This document shows positions 52,170 to 64,000 of a stretch of 64,000 nt of DNA, in pieces. Position 1 is the stretch's first letter; every line of letters begins with the position of its first letter. The position numbers were made by a program, and so were the translations under genes. Location of the stretch: positions 35,251,754 through 35,315,753 of the forward strand of contig NC_074721.1 of NCBI RefSeq assembly GCF_947242115.1, in the 5' to 3' direction. Source of the DNA: Biomphalaria glabrata (lineage: Eukaryota; Mollusca; Gastropoda; Planorbidae). The notes under the pieces are model-generated. The model made no database searches, was not told the DNA's origin, and saw only the letters and a program-made list of their open reading frames with translations.

Positions 52170-54745
52170 CACTAGTAACATAGTATATATGGCCCATTAT
52201 GCGTCTCAGGCAGCGCAAGTGGAAACTATTCAATCTGTGCTTTTGGTACATGTATGTTGACCAGCTTTCACTGCCATAAAGGAGAGTGCTCACAACACAG
52301 GCGTTGTAGACTAGGATTTTGGTCGCTGTGGTCAATTTACCATTTTCCCAGACGCGCTTGGAGAGTTTTGCCAATGCTGTGGTAGCTTTTCCTATCCTTT
52401 TTGTCAGCTCGATTTCTAAGTCTAGGTTACTGACAATTGTTGAACCCAAGTAGGTAAATTCCTGCACCACTGAAAGGGTGTGGTTCCCAATTTGTATTAT
52501 AGGTATTTCTGCGACGTCTTGTGCCAGGATTTTCGGTCTTGGAGAGACTTATAGTAAGGCTAAATTCTTGACAAGCAGCTTTTAAGGCGTTCACTAGCTT
52601 CTGTAGACCTCCTTGTGAGTGAGATACGAGTGCCGCGTCATCGGCAAACAGCAGCTCCCTTATCAAGATACGACGCCATTTCGTTTTGGCTCTAAGACGT
52701 GCCAGGTTAAAGAGCCTTCCATCGGATCTGCTATGGATGTATATTCCGTCTTCCAGGGATTTAAAAGCACTGGATAGTACGACTGAGAAGAAGATGCCAA
52801 ATAGTGTAGGGGCCAGTACACATCATTGTTTTACACCGCTCTTAATGGAGAATGGCCTGGAGGAAGAACTTTCAAACTGAACGGTGCCCTGCATGTTTTC
52901 GTGAAAAGCTGACACTAGTTTTCTTAACTTATTTGGGCAGCCGATTCTCTCTAGTACAGCAAACAGACCGCTTCTGCTAACAAGGTCAAAGGCCTTGGTC
53001 AAATCAATAAAAGCTATGAAGAGGGTCTGCTTTTGTTCACTGCTCTTCTCCTGTAGCTGCCGCAGAGAGAAAATCATATCTGTTGTAGATCTACCTGCCC
53101 TAAAGCCACACTGCGACTCTGGATAAACACGATCTGCCAGGATCTGTAATCGCTTTCCGACTATGCTAAGCAGTGAGATGCCTCTGTAATTGTTACAATC
53201 AGAGCGGTCGCCTTTATTTTTATAAATTGTAACAATGTTGGAGTCTTTCAATTCCTGGGGGACCATTCCTTGTTCCCAGCACAAGCTTAGCAGTTCATGG
53301 AGTGGTTTGATTAGGGCATGTTTTCCAGCCTGAATTACTTCAGCAGGAATGCCATCTCCTCCGGGTGTTTTCCCATGTGCAAGCATGTCAATGGCTCCTT
53401 TACTGAGGGCGTTTCGTCTAATTCCGTCAAAACTGGAAGTGATGGGAAGTTGGAAACAGCATTTGGTGAGATGGCGTTTTCAATCTGGTAGAGTTCTGCA
53501 GAGTGTTCTACCCATCGTTCCATTTGCAGCGCACGATCACTGATGATTGAGCCATCTTTTGACTTGAGCGGAGCACACTTGCTGGTGTGAGGTCCAAAGG
53601 CTTTTCTCATGCCCTCATATAGTCCTCTTATGTTACCACAGTCGGCACAAGATTGAATATCTTCGCATAGCTCCTGCCAGTATTTGTTATCACATTGTCT
53701 CGCTACTCTTTGGGCATTGTTACGTGCAGCTCTGAGCCTTTTTAAGTTGCTTGGGGTGGGATCCTTCTTGTAGATTAGCATGACTGCTCTCTTGTTCGTA
53801 GTGGCAGTTTCCATTTCTGGTAGACTAGCTTCAAACCAGTCTTCGCTTTTCTTGGTTTTGTTTCCAAAGACCAGTGATGATGTTTGGTAGATTGTATCAC
53901 GCATAAACGTCCAGCTTTTTTCTACCTCAGTCACAGAGAAGTTTTTAAAAGCTTTCTCTAATTTGTTCTCAAATTCGGTGCAAAGATCAGGATTTTTTGT
54001 GCTAGTAATATTCAGGCGTGATTTTCTTTTTCCCTGTGAAGTGTGGATCTTAGATGGCAGCAGTCTTGTCCGGCAGGACACTAAAGTATGATCAGTATCA
54101 CAATCCGCGCTTTGGTAGCTACGTGTCAGCAGTATATTTCCAATGTCCTTTTTTCGTGTCAGTATCATATCCAGCTGGTGCCAGTGCCCAGATCTAGGGT
54201 GCCTCCATGAGACACAGTGCTGTGGTTTTGTTCTGAAGTATGTGTTGGTAATGCAGAGCTTATGGTATGTGCAGAATTCAAGCAGTCTTTGTCCGTTCTC
54301 ATTCATCTTTCCGATTCCAAAAAGCCCAAGACAGTCTGGCCAGGTAGTGTGATCTGATCCTACTCTGGCATTGAAGTCACCTAGAAGGATCATATGTTCT
54401 TTTTGAGGAATGTTTGCAATGGCTTCTTTGAGGTCTTCATAGAACTTGTCTTTGTCCTCCTGAAGCGAGCATAGTGTGGGGGCATAGGCGATAATTAGAG
54501 GGACTTTTCCAGATGCTGTCATCATACTTATGCTTAGTAGCCGTTCTGAGCCACCAACTGGAGGGACTATCATGGGAAGAAGACTGTTCTTTACAGCAAA
54601 GCCCACACCATGTATTCGAGTCTCATCCTGTGCTTTCCCTTTCCAAAAGAAAGTGTAGTCAGTCTCGCGGAGCATGCCGTTTTCGGCCAGTCGGGTTTCT
54701 TGCAGTATAACATAGTAATATTAAACATTTCTTACGATGGCCATT
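52170..54745 (-). mobile_element. AP-endonuclease/RT LINE (RTE-like), broken
   Basis: Minus-strand non-LTR element. Endonuclease: LQETRLAENG (about 54690), LLGDFNARVG (about 54375), DCDTDHTLVSC (about 54090). RT: PGGDGIPAEVI (53350), FIDLTKAFD (about 53000), GVKQ-stop-CVLAP (a TGA at about 52824 where relatives have Gly), ELLFADDAALVSH (about 52645), TYLGSTI, VVSTLLYGSESW (about 52270). Breaks: a frameshift between the endonuclease and RT frames near 53350-53385, the TGA, and a frameshift near 52530. The coding end is lost: homology stops near 52180 and the usual WLGHVxRM tail is missing. Similar to the group often annotated 'craniofacial development protein 2-like'; clade not settled. Confidence 0.85.
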
Positions 54746-54749
54746 TTCA

Positions 54750-55014
54750 CTCGTTCGGTAAGATCAAACATTCTTCTCATATTGGCTGGTTTCAACTTGT
54801 AATTATAAAAACCTAGCTAAAACTTGGATTAGATCAAATTTTGATTTTTAAAAAATGATACTAATTCGTTTAGTTAAATACGCTTGCATTGCTGTATAAG
54901 ACTGTGCTACGAGTTCTTTACCGTTATTTTCTACTTAAGTTTTTTCTGTAAAGTTCAGACAAATTAATTCTTATGAATTATCGAAACTTTGAAAACAAAA
55001 CAAAACAGAACACA
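54750..55014. other. AT-rich spacer, no feature
   Basis: Between the LINE and the presumed 3' end of the downstream minus-strand gene; nothing recognised. Confidence 0.4.
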
Positions 55015-55034
55015 AGAACTGTTGGGGACAAGTT

Positions 55035-55040
55035 TTTATT
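55035..55040 (-). terminator. Candidate distal polyadenylation signal
   Basis: AATAAA on the minus strand (GAATAAAAACTTGTCC), at the point where the repeat-poor tract gives way to AT-rich spacer. Confidence 0.3.
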
Positions 55041-55417
55041 CTCATAGTTCATTACAAGAATCAATGCACAACAGAGATAGCTGAAGGGAGGGCAATGTGT
55101 AATGAGGGGGGTAAGGGGTTGTAAGAGCTACTGTACATTGAATTATTTGATACTGGTGCAGTAACAAGTTAAACATGGCCATCTACAACATGTCAGTAAA
55201 GATGTCAACAGAACATACAAGAAACCAAGAAAAGTCAAGTGCAGATCTAGATGAGATGAACTCATTTTGTAAGTCATAAGTTAATAGAGACCCTAAGGAC
55301 CATTCAGCAAGAGTTCAAGCACATACACTAGGCAAGTGTAAGTCATGCAAATCTCATACATTCATTCTTTGAATGAAGATACACAATTAGAAATTACATC
55401 ACTCAGAATAAGTTTAC

Positions 55418-55655
55418 AATTCAGTCACTCAACAAGAATTTTAAAATTCTTAGTCTACCAACATCACTGACTTCCATGAAATCACTCAAGTCAACAAAAT
55501 GAGTTCACTATTCAGTCACTCTACATTAAACTTCTTAGTCTACTAACATCACTGACTTCCATGAAATCACTCAAGTCAACAAAATGAGCTCACAATTCAG
55601 TCACTCTACAAGAATTTTAAACTTCTTAGTCTTTCAACATCTTGCAAAGTTTCTA
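55418..55655. repeat. Tandem triplication of about 84-91 bp
   Basis: Three units beginning ATTCAGTCACTC at about 55419, 55510 and 55594, sharing ACATCACTGACTTCCATGAA and CAAGTCAACAAAATGAG; the third is partial. Located near the end of the presumed 3' UTR. Confidence 0.8.
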
Positions 55656-58600
55656 ACTGTAAAGACATAAAACAAAATGATAAAAATTTCTAACAATACC
55701 ACTTGGAGTGAATGTTGACAGGCCGCCACAAGGGGCATGTACAGCCATATCCAGCACAGTTATACAGTCACTAATAAAGCTACTCGCTATTAGCCTCATC
55801 TTATTCATTCATAGCTCAAAAGAAACATCCAGTATGTAGGCACACAGTACATCCAACTCAGCCAAAGACCTATGTCATTCCATTCAGACCTTTGGTACTT
55901 TCTTATCTATGTACACATCAACATTAAACCGGGAAGCAACATTTTGCACAAATCTAGATTTGCATTTTCAGGAATACTATTATGCTTAAAAAAAGCCTGG
56001 AAATTAAGTCACTTAGATCAAACTTGTATAGTATATAGTAATAAGAAAGAAAAAAAATAATAAAAAAATAAAAAAATACATTTGCTCAAACATCTAAGAA
56101 AACAAAGCTTGAGTTTCCTGGATTATGAAAAAGAATATTTGCAATGATGCAACTTAATGGAAATAATACAGATTTTAAAGTTAAAATAACTAAAAAAAAA
56201 AATTAAAAAAAAAGTTTAAATTAACAGTAAATAGAATATTTTTTTAAAAAGACTAGAAACTATATGGGCACCAAAACTAAATAATAACAACCTGTAACTA
56301 AGCAGATTTTGTCTTATAGAAGGAAGAGATAAAGACCAATTTCAATTGATATAAAAAAATACACTAATGCTGTAGCACAGACACAATGGTAATCCAACCT
56401 CGAATTACATGAAAGCTTAGTTTATTGAGACACTAGTACATTTTACTATCATGGTTATGTATTATGTTAAGTTAGGTCTTACAGATTGTTACACATTTTA
56501 TACTAGTAAGCCTGCTTAGTCATGAATAGAACAGTGAGGGTTACTGCAGACATTTTATTCAAACTACAAGGTCAAGCAAACACAAGGACACCTGGGCATT
56601 ATTGCAGTATGAACACAAGAGAGTTGGTGTGTCAGTTGAAAAGTTGAGCTCAGCAAGTAAGCCTATAGTTTGGACACAGTACAAGTGTCAATGGCCCATA
56701 TACCCTTCAGTCAGATGAAATGTCTTTACCTAAAGAAACTTCTGATCAAGTGTGTGCAGTCTTAGTTTAAAACAATACCAAACTGCAAGTCAAAAATAGC
56801 TGAGAAAATCCTAAAAAAAATAAAAATAATTTTATTCTAAAACATGAATATTATTTTATTATATCCATCTAATTTTATCTAAGCAGCATCATGAGAGTTG
56901 CATTTAAATATCCTCTTTAAGAATCAGTTCATTTGAAAATCTTTAAAACTATAAATAACAGTCATTTAAAAAGCTTCCCCCCTCTATTATTTTGTTGCTT
57001 GAAGCTGGAAAACAGTTTTAATAAAGGTCTGTGTTTTTAAGGTTTCTAACTGAAGCACCCCCCCCCTTTTTTTTAAGGTAACTTTTCATGTGTATGTACA
57101 TTAGTTTTTGAAAAGCATAGAGTTGGTATAGAACGCTCTATACTTCTCATGACACATTGGATGAGATCTTCTGTCACAGTAGTTCAAATGGTTCAATAAG
57201 ATAACTCAGGCATGCCAAATTAACTCTTATGAACACTGTCAATGTCCAAACCAGTAATGGTTAAGAAAACTAAGTTATGTGTATAGACTAATTTAAAGAC
57301 ACCATTGTCAAACACAGTAACGTATTCAAATCTATTGACTATAAACACACAAAACTAGGAATCAATACCAAATCTAATTTGTTTAAACACCATATTAACT
57401 AACCACAAATTATTTTTTTTCACTTCTTTTAAGAATGTGCATAAACTCTCTTGCTGTACACAAAACTTTTTAAAGTAAAGAATGAAAGCCTTTTAAGGGG
57501 AGGTGTTGTAATGAACATTGTTTTTTTTTTTTATCAAAACATATGTACCATACATTTTAAGATAACAGATGATACCAAATTAAGATCAAATATTGCCAAT
57601 GAAAATATTTTTAGTTACTTACAGAAATGATTGGTTGACATAATATAACAACTCAAACCTACATCTAATTTTTTCATAACAAATCTGAAGAAATTTGTCA
57701 AGAATCAGTCATACAATTAGTTGTAAAATATGTGAAGATTATTAACTATTAAAATATTGATTATTCATTTTCATTTCTGATGCAATGAGATTGAAAAAAT
57801 TGCTACAAAAAAAATGTATTAAAATTTTAAAAAATGTATTTTAGCTGAAAAAATGTTTCCTTTAGTCATGTCATACATTAGATTTAAAATTAAAAAATTT
57901 AAAATCAAAGCAACAAAAGTTAGAAAAAAAATATAACTCAGTTAAGAAATGTTATTGATGTTTTCATTTTAAAGGCCTTTTCTGATGAACTATTATTGAA
58001 ATTCTGACCTACACTTTTATTGTCAGATAGATGTCTATTGGTTTTATAAAGAAATAAAAAAATGTCCACATTTTTTGCACAGCCCCATAAATTCTTAACT
58101 AAAAGAAATTAAGCTTTTAAAATAAAAAAACATAATAAATCCAAAACATTTGATTTAAATTGTTTCAGGGGCTGTATTATATTCCAAGTTTTGTTTTCAC
58201 CCAACAGTTTATATGTAAATATCTTTTTTTTTTTTTTAAAAGCAAGGAAAAAAAAAAGAAAATCCTCCATCAGCTCATGTCAAACACACAATCATATTGT
58301 CAGTTTGAGTTTTATTTTTTTTAGACAGTTGTAAGCAAAACATCTTATTTTTCTGAGACTGTCAGAACTGTTAAGTACAAGTCTTAGTAACGTTAAAATG
58401 ATAAAACAGCACACAAGTGCAGAGCTCTGATTGGGTCGTTAAATAATTTCTCAATAATAATGCTTTATTTATGTTGGCCACAAGACAAAAGTTGGTTCCA
58501 GAAACCATCAAAATTCACTTGCTCAAAGAGGCTTAAAGGGAATTTCACCAGGGCAACTAATGTCACCATTTGTAATTTAACAGACATTTCACTCAGAGTT

Positions 58601-61367
58601 TAACAAATTTTTCTCCTGATTAATAGCAATTGGCTGCTTCTAATCATTCAAAGTACTATCTTTAGGTCAAACCAATAGTTTTTAACTAATCCAAAAAGTT
58701 AAATAAAAATAATGCAATTTTCTGAGACATTTGGCACTAAGGAGCAGTCATCTAATTATACAAGAATTACCTAGCCATAAAGGGGGAAGCTTACAGCTTA
58801 AAATATTACACATTATTCACCTAAATTGTAGTGAGATGTTGAATGTGGACACATTCTAATTGGTCTGAACAAAAAGAAAATAACTGCTCTAAAATGAAAT
58901 AACAAATGTGCATTAGTTGAACAAACAGATGAACTTATTTCAACATTGTATGAACAAAAAAAATATCTTCAAAAAATTCTCACCAATTCAAACTTATTAA
59001 AACTCACATGCTAAAAAAAAAAGTTTTCCCATTAACATGGTATGTTCTCAACAAGGGAAAGAAAGCCAAGATAATTTGGAACATGTGATATTTAGTTTAA
59101 AGCAAGGATAAAGAAAAATTGACTAGTCAGTAGCAAGCCCCTCTCCCACTATGTGAACATTGCGAAGACAGTAGGTAACTAACAGTAAGGTTTTGATTGC
59201 TGCTTTTAGATTACATTGTTTAAAATGACTATGATGTAAAAAAAAAAAAACAATAAAAAAAAAAAAATTAATTTAAACTCATGTTTATTATAGGATTAAA
59301 ATACTGCGTAGCTACATTGAAAGCTTTTTGATCTGTACGTAAGAAAAACAATTAGGCCAGGGGAAGGCAATGCATAACTAGAGAGAGTACCAATAGAAGA
59401 ATATTTACATTGGCACAGCCAATGAATTGAAAATAGGAAGTTTTTGTTTTGAAGAAAAAAGTTAAAAAAAACGAACTTTTTTTGTTGAGATAAAAATAAA
59501 CTCATATGATACATAGTGAGCACCTTACCATTTACATTTTTTTATTGCTCACATTTGGCAAATGAAGATTAGTCTCTGCTTGCAGTGTGGCTCCAAATGA
59601 AGCCAATAATTGGCAGATGAGTTAATGTGAAGATCATAGAAATAAGATTTTTTTTTCCCTTCCTTTTTTTCAGTCGCAACATTTTTTCACTCAAAAACAA
59701 AAAAAAAACACAAACAAAAACTTTTGAAAGCAGTGCTACCCAGAAAATAGATCCTATTCACATATGGGGGAAGTACCAGGGTCACTAAGATTTTATTCAC
59801 ATTGTTTTTGTACAAGAAAAGTGAACACAAGTTCATGAACAATTGGCTCTGTTCTAAAATACTTTTGTATTCATTTGATGTCACCAAGTTTTTAATTAGA
59901 AACTTGGACTTTTAAATAGTTTTTTTTTTGTTTGAAGTCTTCAAATACTTTCCTTAAAAACAACAAAAGCAGACTTTGAAATTATTTTTTCTTTTGGAAT
60001 AAAACACTACACCATCATCTTAGATTTACATAATGCATCATCAGCCTCTAAAGTAGAGTTCAAAATAATGAGATGCAGTCTACCAGATAAATTGTACATA
60101 ACTAAAGAATATAAGAAACATTTGTAAATCGCACTAGGTCTCGTGTCAATCTTTATTTGTAACTTCATAATGATGGGATGTGCTGTCTCGAAACAAAGTA
60201 TAACTGTTAATTGAGTTATGTAACATTTTAAAGACAAGATAAACTCATCAATGTAAATAATTTGATTTAGAATATTTATTGTAATAAAAGCTTTAAAAAA
60301 AAAAAAAAAGAAGAGACAACTAAAACAACAGATGAAAACATTCTTTGATCTACTTGAATTAAAAACAAACATATTGACATGAACAGGAAATAAGAATTGT
60401 ATATATATAAAAAAAAATGAGTTGACTTAGCACGTTAGGACTGGATTACTGTTAAATAATGTCTATTACAGATGTTTTATTAACAGATTTATATGACTGC
60501 ATCATTAGTAACTGAAGGGAAAAAAAAACTATATATTTATCAAATTAATCCAACCTACATTATAGCTAATAAAAAAAACCCAAGTAAACACAAACCTAAT
60601 TGAACCCTAGTTATCTTACAAAAAACAAAACCCAATGTTGGACTATTTATTTCTAATGACTTAGTTCTGTACACAAGACATCTATAGACTGACAGTACCA
60701 GACAATGAAAGACTGACTGCAAAGTGGAGGTGCCACTAGCTTATTCAATACTTCTCTTGAGGACTTTTTGTTTTCCTTGCATGATAGAAAATGCATGACA
60801 AGCTCTCTATTATCATACACCATTTATATATCCCTTTAGAGCCTCTAGTGTTAGTCAACAGCTATAGCCAAGTTGAATGGCATAACCCATGCCTGACAAG
60901 GTACAATGGACATACTATGCTAACTATGGTCCTTAAGGTTACTGTGAGGTCACAAATGAAAAGGCGACCTAACATAAGCAAGGCTTTTAGCTCTCAAGGG
61001 ATTTTTGCCTTATTTTTCAACATTGTTTCTAAAAGCATTAATTTTTTTAAAGTACAAAGACAGCATCGTTTTAGTCTAACGACTAAAGTTGGTTGGGTTT
61101 TTTTGTTTTTAAGAAAAATATAATGTTTGACTTACCTAAATGCTTTAGGCTATTTTTTTATGATGCAAATGATTATATTAACCCCAAAATAGATTTTTGT
61201 TAGATCTATAATTTACTTATGAAATAATAATTTTTGAAAATGTGCATGGAATGTTTAAAGCAATCACAATATCAAATCACTCTCAGATACCTGGGCATTC
61301 TACTGTTCCACTGAATAATATGGTGATAGCTTAGTATTTCAATAATATTTTTTTGGTATCCAGTTGA

Positions 61368-61521
61368 TAAATGTTTTACATGTTTCGGATGTTCCTTCAG
61401 AGGTAAAAATACTTTACTTCCTAGTCCAAACCTCCTGCAGGACGACGGGGGGATGGAAGCGGGCAGGGTTTGAACCCAGGACCATTGCTAAGTCAGAACA
61501 GTCCAGGGCGCAAACTGCAAG
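61368..61521 (-). repeat. SINE family 1, copy 4
   Basis: Reverse copy: ATGTTTTACATGTTTCGGATG, CAGGACGACGGGGGGATGG, GGGTTTGAACCC, head CGCAAACTGCA. In sense with the presumed 3' UTR. Confidence 0.8.
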
Positions 61522-62188
61522 AAATTTCTACATTTCTTTTCTTTACCCAAACAAAAATGGAAGCAAAATATCTTAATATAGACACTATCTCTAAAAGTCT
61601 ACAAAAAGACAAAAAAAAAAGTTTACTTTTTAAGATAGAAAGATAGACAAGTATCTTTACTTGTTAATTTTATGAACTCAAAATGTTACATTTTGTTTTC
61701 AGCATTCAAGTAATAAAACTAAGTATCTGATCCTTCTTCAAAAACGCTAGCAATGTGGCACCTCTCACTTGTTAGGTAACTTAAAATCTACACATAGTCA
61801 AAAAATAGAACATGTATTTATATATTTATATATATATATATATATATTGTTCACTGTTATAGTAATAGTTTCTTAACAAATACATCTTGAAAATAATTTG
61901 TTTTGTTTCATTTATTATGACTAATTTAGAAAGCATTTTTCACAATACTTCTGAGCTTGCAATCATAAAATCAGCTATTCTCAAAGTGACTTTTATTCCA
62001 TCATCTATACTCTGGCACCATTAACATCAGATCTTTATACAAGCCACACCATAAGCACCATGTTTACTGTCTGAGGAGAAACAAAATGCAAAGCAATAGA
62101 GTATACTTATTTTCTTTTGAGACCTTTGATAGGGAAACATTTTTTTTTTAGCATTGAAATATTTTTATGCACACCACAATAGCAAAGC

Positions 62189-63231
62189 CTACCTATTAGA
62201 AGTGGAGGGCATTTGTTGGTAAGTTTGGGGTAAAGAACTAGGGATCAGTGGCGTCAGTGTTAGAGCTACATTCTGTGGAGCTGTGCTCCTTTGCTGGCCC
62301 ACTGGATAGTCTTCTCCATCTCGAGTTCCAGGTTTCTTTTGACCTTTCTTAGCTTGACGAGCTGGGTTACTTCCCCTGCAAAAAAAAAAACAAACTTCAA
62401 GGTAAGAAAAAGTGTTATAAAAACATTTGCAGATTAGTGAGCATTAGCTCTTAATTGTCTCAGCTATTAAGATTTCAATAAGGACATTCCTATCTCCTAG
62501 TTTTGAGGTAGGACCTTGGGCTGTTCACATACAAGCTTGTGATTTCACAAGTGTTCAAATCAGTAAGACAAAGAGAGAGATATAGCTACAAGTTAAGCAT
62601 TAATGCATTCTGTATCTTTCTTCATTTTACATTTTGTTACTAGCTCAGGAATAGAGTGTACAAAAAGTCATGTTCATTACTAATTATCATAATTATTTTA
62701 CATAAATGAATTAACTAAAACATTTTTAGGGCCTTGCTTGCCAAAATAATCTCTATATTCATAATTTCTAATATAATAATATTAACAAAGTTGATATTGT
62801 ACTAAGTTAAAAAATCTACATCCTGTCAGCCTTATATCGACAGCCAGTGAATGAAAATATAATACCAAATGATAACAGACAAGTTAGAATTCATGTTATG
62901 GAGTGGCCAGAATTATTTTCATCTGTTTCAACTATAATAATAAAAGGTCAGGATGATGAGTATTTGAAAAAGAAAGATTGTACCACAGTCAGTCCCACCC
63001 TGCAACACTGTTTTTTAACTTTGCTCTAAAGGTTACAGATTTGATGTCAAATGTAAACAGACAAAGCCAAATGGAATGAAAATAAGCTTAATAATTAATG
63101 CAAGCATTACTACAAGTATTTAATCCAAAAAAAGAAAACAAGACAGGTCACCTACTTGGGCCTAGGCTGCTGGTTGGAACCAGGTAGAGAAGGCTGTCTA
63201 TGTAGAGCACCTTGAGTCATCAGTTTAAAAT
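62189..63231 (-). CDS. C-terminal exons of an unidentified host protein
   Basis: Two exons read in phase on the minus strand: 63231-63156 (acceptor TGTAAG, donor CCCAA|GTAGGTG) and 62375-62189 (acceptor T-rich stretch then TTTGCAG; stop TAG at 62189-62191). They encode about 86 residues, FKLMTQGALHRQPSLPGSNQ...KGSNPARQAKKGQKKPGTRD...TPLIPSSLPQTYQQMPSTSNR, rich in Gln, Pro, Ser and Lys: a disordered C-terminal tail, with a basic cluster (ARQAKKGQKKPG). I do not recognise the family. The stop overlaps a possible donor (AATAG|GTAGGC), so more coding exons downstream cannot be excluded. Earlier exons lie beyond the right edge or were not seen. Confidence 0.55.
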
Positions 63232-64000
63232 CTTACAATCACATAAAACAAATTTATTATTATAAGTCACCACTGTTGTAACAACATAAAATTTATATTA
63301 CATGTTCTCTGACAAATCCTACAACTGAGCAGAGAAATTCCAGGATTAAAAGGTCACAAGATAGAGTGAGTTTGATGAGCCATTGTTAAATTACAAAAAC
63401 AACAACAAAGATAGCACACTTAGACAAAAAAATTTTTTTTCAACATTTTCATGTTTAAAGCACTCTGGGCAAAATACAGCATTCCTACATTGTATTTATG
63501 TAAGCTCACTAAGTTCCTGAAAATTATACAATAATTCTAAATTCTTAAAACAAGTTTTATTTTAAACAACAGGTTTTATATTGAAAAGAACTCTTTTTAA
63601 TACTCATGTAAAATTTTAAGAAATTTTTTAAAGTTTCAACAAAACAAATGGTTCAATCTAGGTGAAGGTCAGGCCAGCCTAAGTTAAACAATTGTCTGTT
63701 ATCTCCACTACAACAACATATCTTGGGCTGATTTTACCTACAACAATTTGATTTTTTTTTTTTACTAACTCTAGCTATCAGAAGCATCCAAAATGGCAGT
63801 TACTAAATATCTAATTTAGTTACTGATAAGTTTGAATGAGAAACGGAAACTAAAAAACTGAGCGAAATGTTAAAAACAAAGAGATAGATATGATAAAATC
63901 AAACAGATGGGCAAGTTATAGTGAAATAATTTCAAAGCAGAAACTGGAACTAATTGGAAGTCTTTTTGTTATCCACTATTTGTTTCGATCTATTCTATTA
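63232..64000. other. Probable intron, AT-rich
   Basis: No exon, repeat or RNA gene recognised up to the window edge; presumably an intron of the minus-strand gene ending at 62189. Confidence 0.35.

Larger units (their letters stand above)
55015..62188 (-). other. Probable very long 3' UTR
   Basis: About 7.2 kb of A/T-rich, non-coding sequence after the stop codon at 62189, unusually poor in mobile elements compared with the rest (one SINE at 61368-61521). AATAAA on the minus strand at 55035-55040 could be the distal polyadenylation signal; further AATAAA motifs (for example near 58465 and 60150) could give shorter forms. No exon-like segments were recognised. Inference from composition and repeat scarcity; intergenic DNA is the alternative. 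Confidence 0.4.

Noticed and set aside
60791-61123. A 110-codon plus-strand ORF
   Set aside because: No recognisable domain, AT-driven codon content, and it lies antisense within the presumed 3' UTR.

Overview
The window is AT-rich nuclear DNA of an animal, most likely a heterobranch (freshwater pulmonate-type) gastropod. Evidence: split genes with GT-AG introns, a mitochondrial FAST-kinase-family gene, several tRNA-headed SINE families, R2-like, Rex1/CR1-like and RTE-like LINE remnants, TTAA-flanked MITEs, and long tracts rich in the palindrome AGATCT/TAGATCTA. The species assignment is an inference; nothing here is bacterial or organellar.

Layout. 1-5211: an RLE-type (R2-like) LINE on the minus strand, split by a 94-bp TTAA-flanked MITE and by a 2020-bp TG...CA element with a 5-bp target duplication (long solo LTR). 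5.5-13.1 kb: a composite repeat block with a hAT-like element, two copies of SINE family 1, a 10-bp minisatellite and a young LTR element (8888-13003) carrying one unusual 374-codon ORF. 14-17 kb: SINE family 2, a 244-bp TTAA MITE and a decayed Rex1/CR1-like LINE. 17.4-24.1 kb (minus): a four-exon host gene predicted to encode a secreted protein of about 1021 residues, with an unrecognised N-terminal domain and a huge Thr-rich mucin tail; its introns hold SINEs, a TIR element and a 31-bp minisatellite. 24-36 kb: repeat-dominated DNA (LINE scraps, a GGCGTAGCC-type tandem repeat, a 23-bp minisatellite of about 32 copies, microsatellites, a second TTAA MITE). 36.7-45.2 kb (minus): a host FASTKD-family gene whose eight visible exons splice in phase, from a mitochondrial-presequence-like exon to a C-terminal RAP-like domain. 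45-52 kb: SINEs, an RNase H LINE scrap, an inverted repeat around a possible Penelope-like scrap, and an AGATCT-rich block. 52-54.8 kb (minus): an endonuclease/RT LINE. 55-63.2 kb (minus): the last two coding exons of a host gene of unknown identity, followed by what looks like a very long (about 7 kb) 3' UTR.

The three host genes all lie on the minus strand and show no obvious functional link. No bacterial-style operon, CRISPR array, rRNA or free-standing tRNA gene was seen. The most distinctive content is the mucin-like gene and the mobile-element nesting, where flanking duplications and related uninterrupted copies inside the same window let several insertions be defined to the base.
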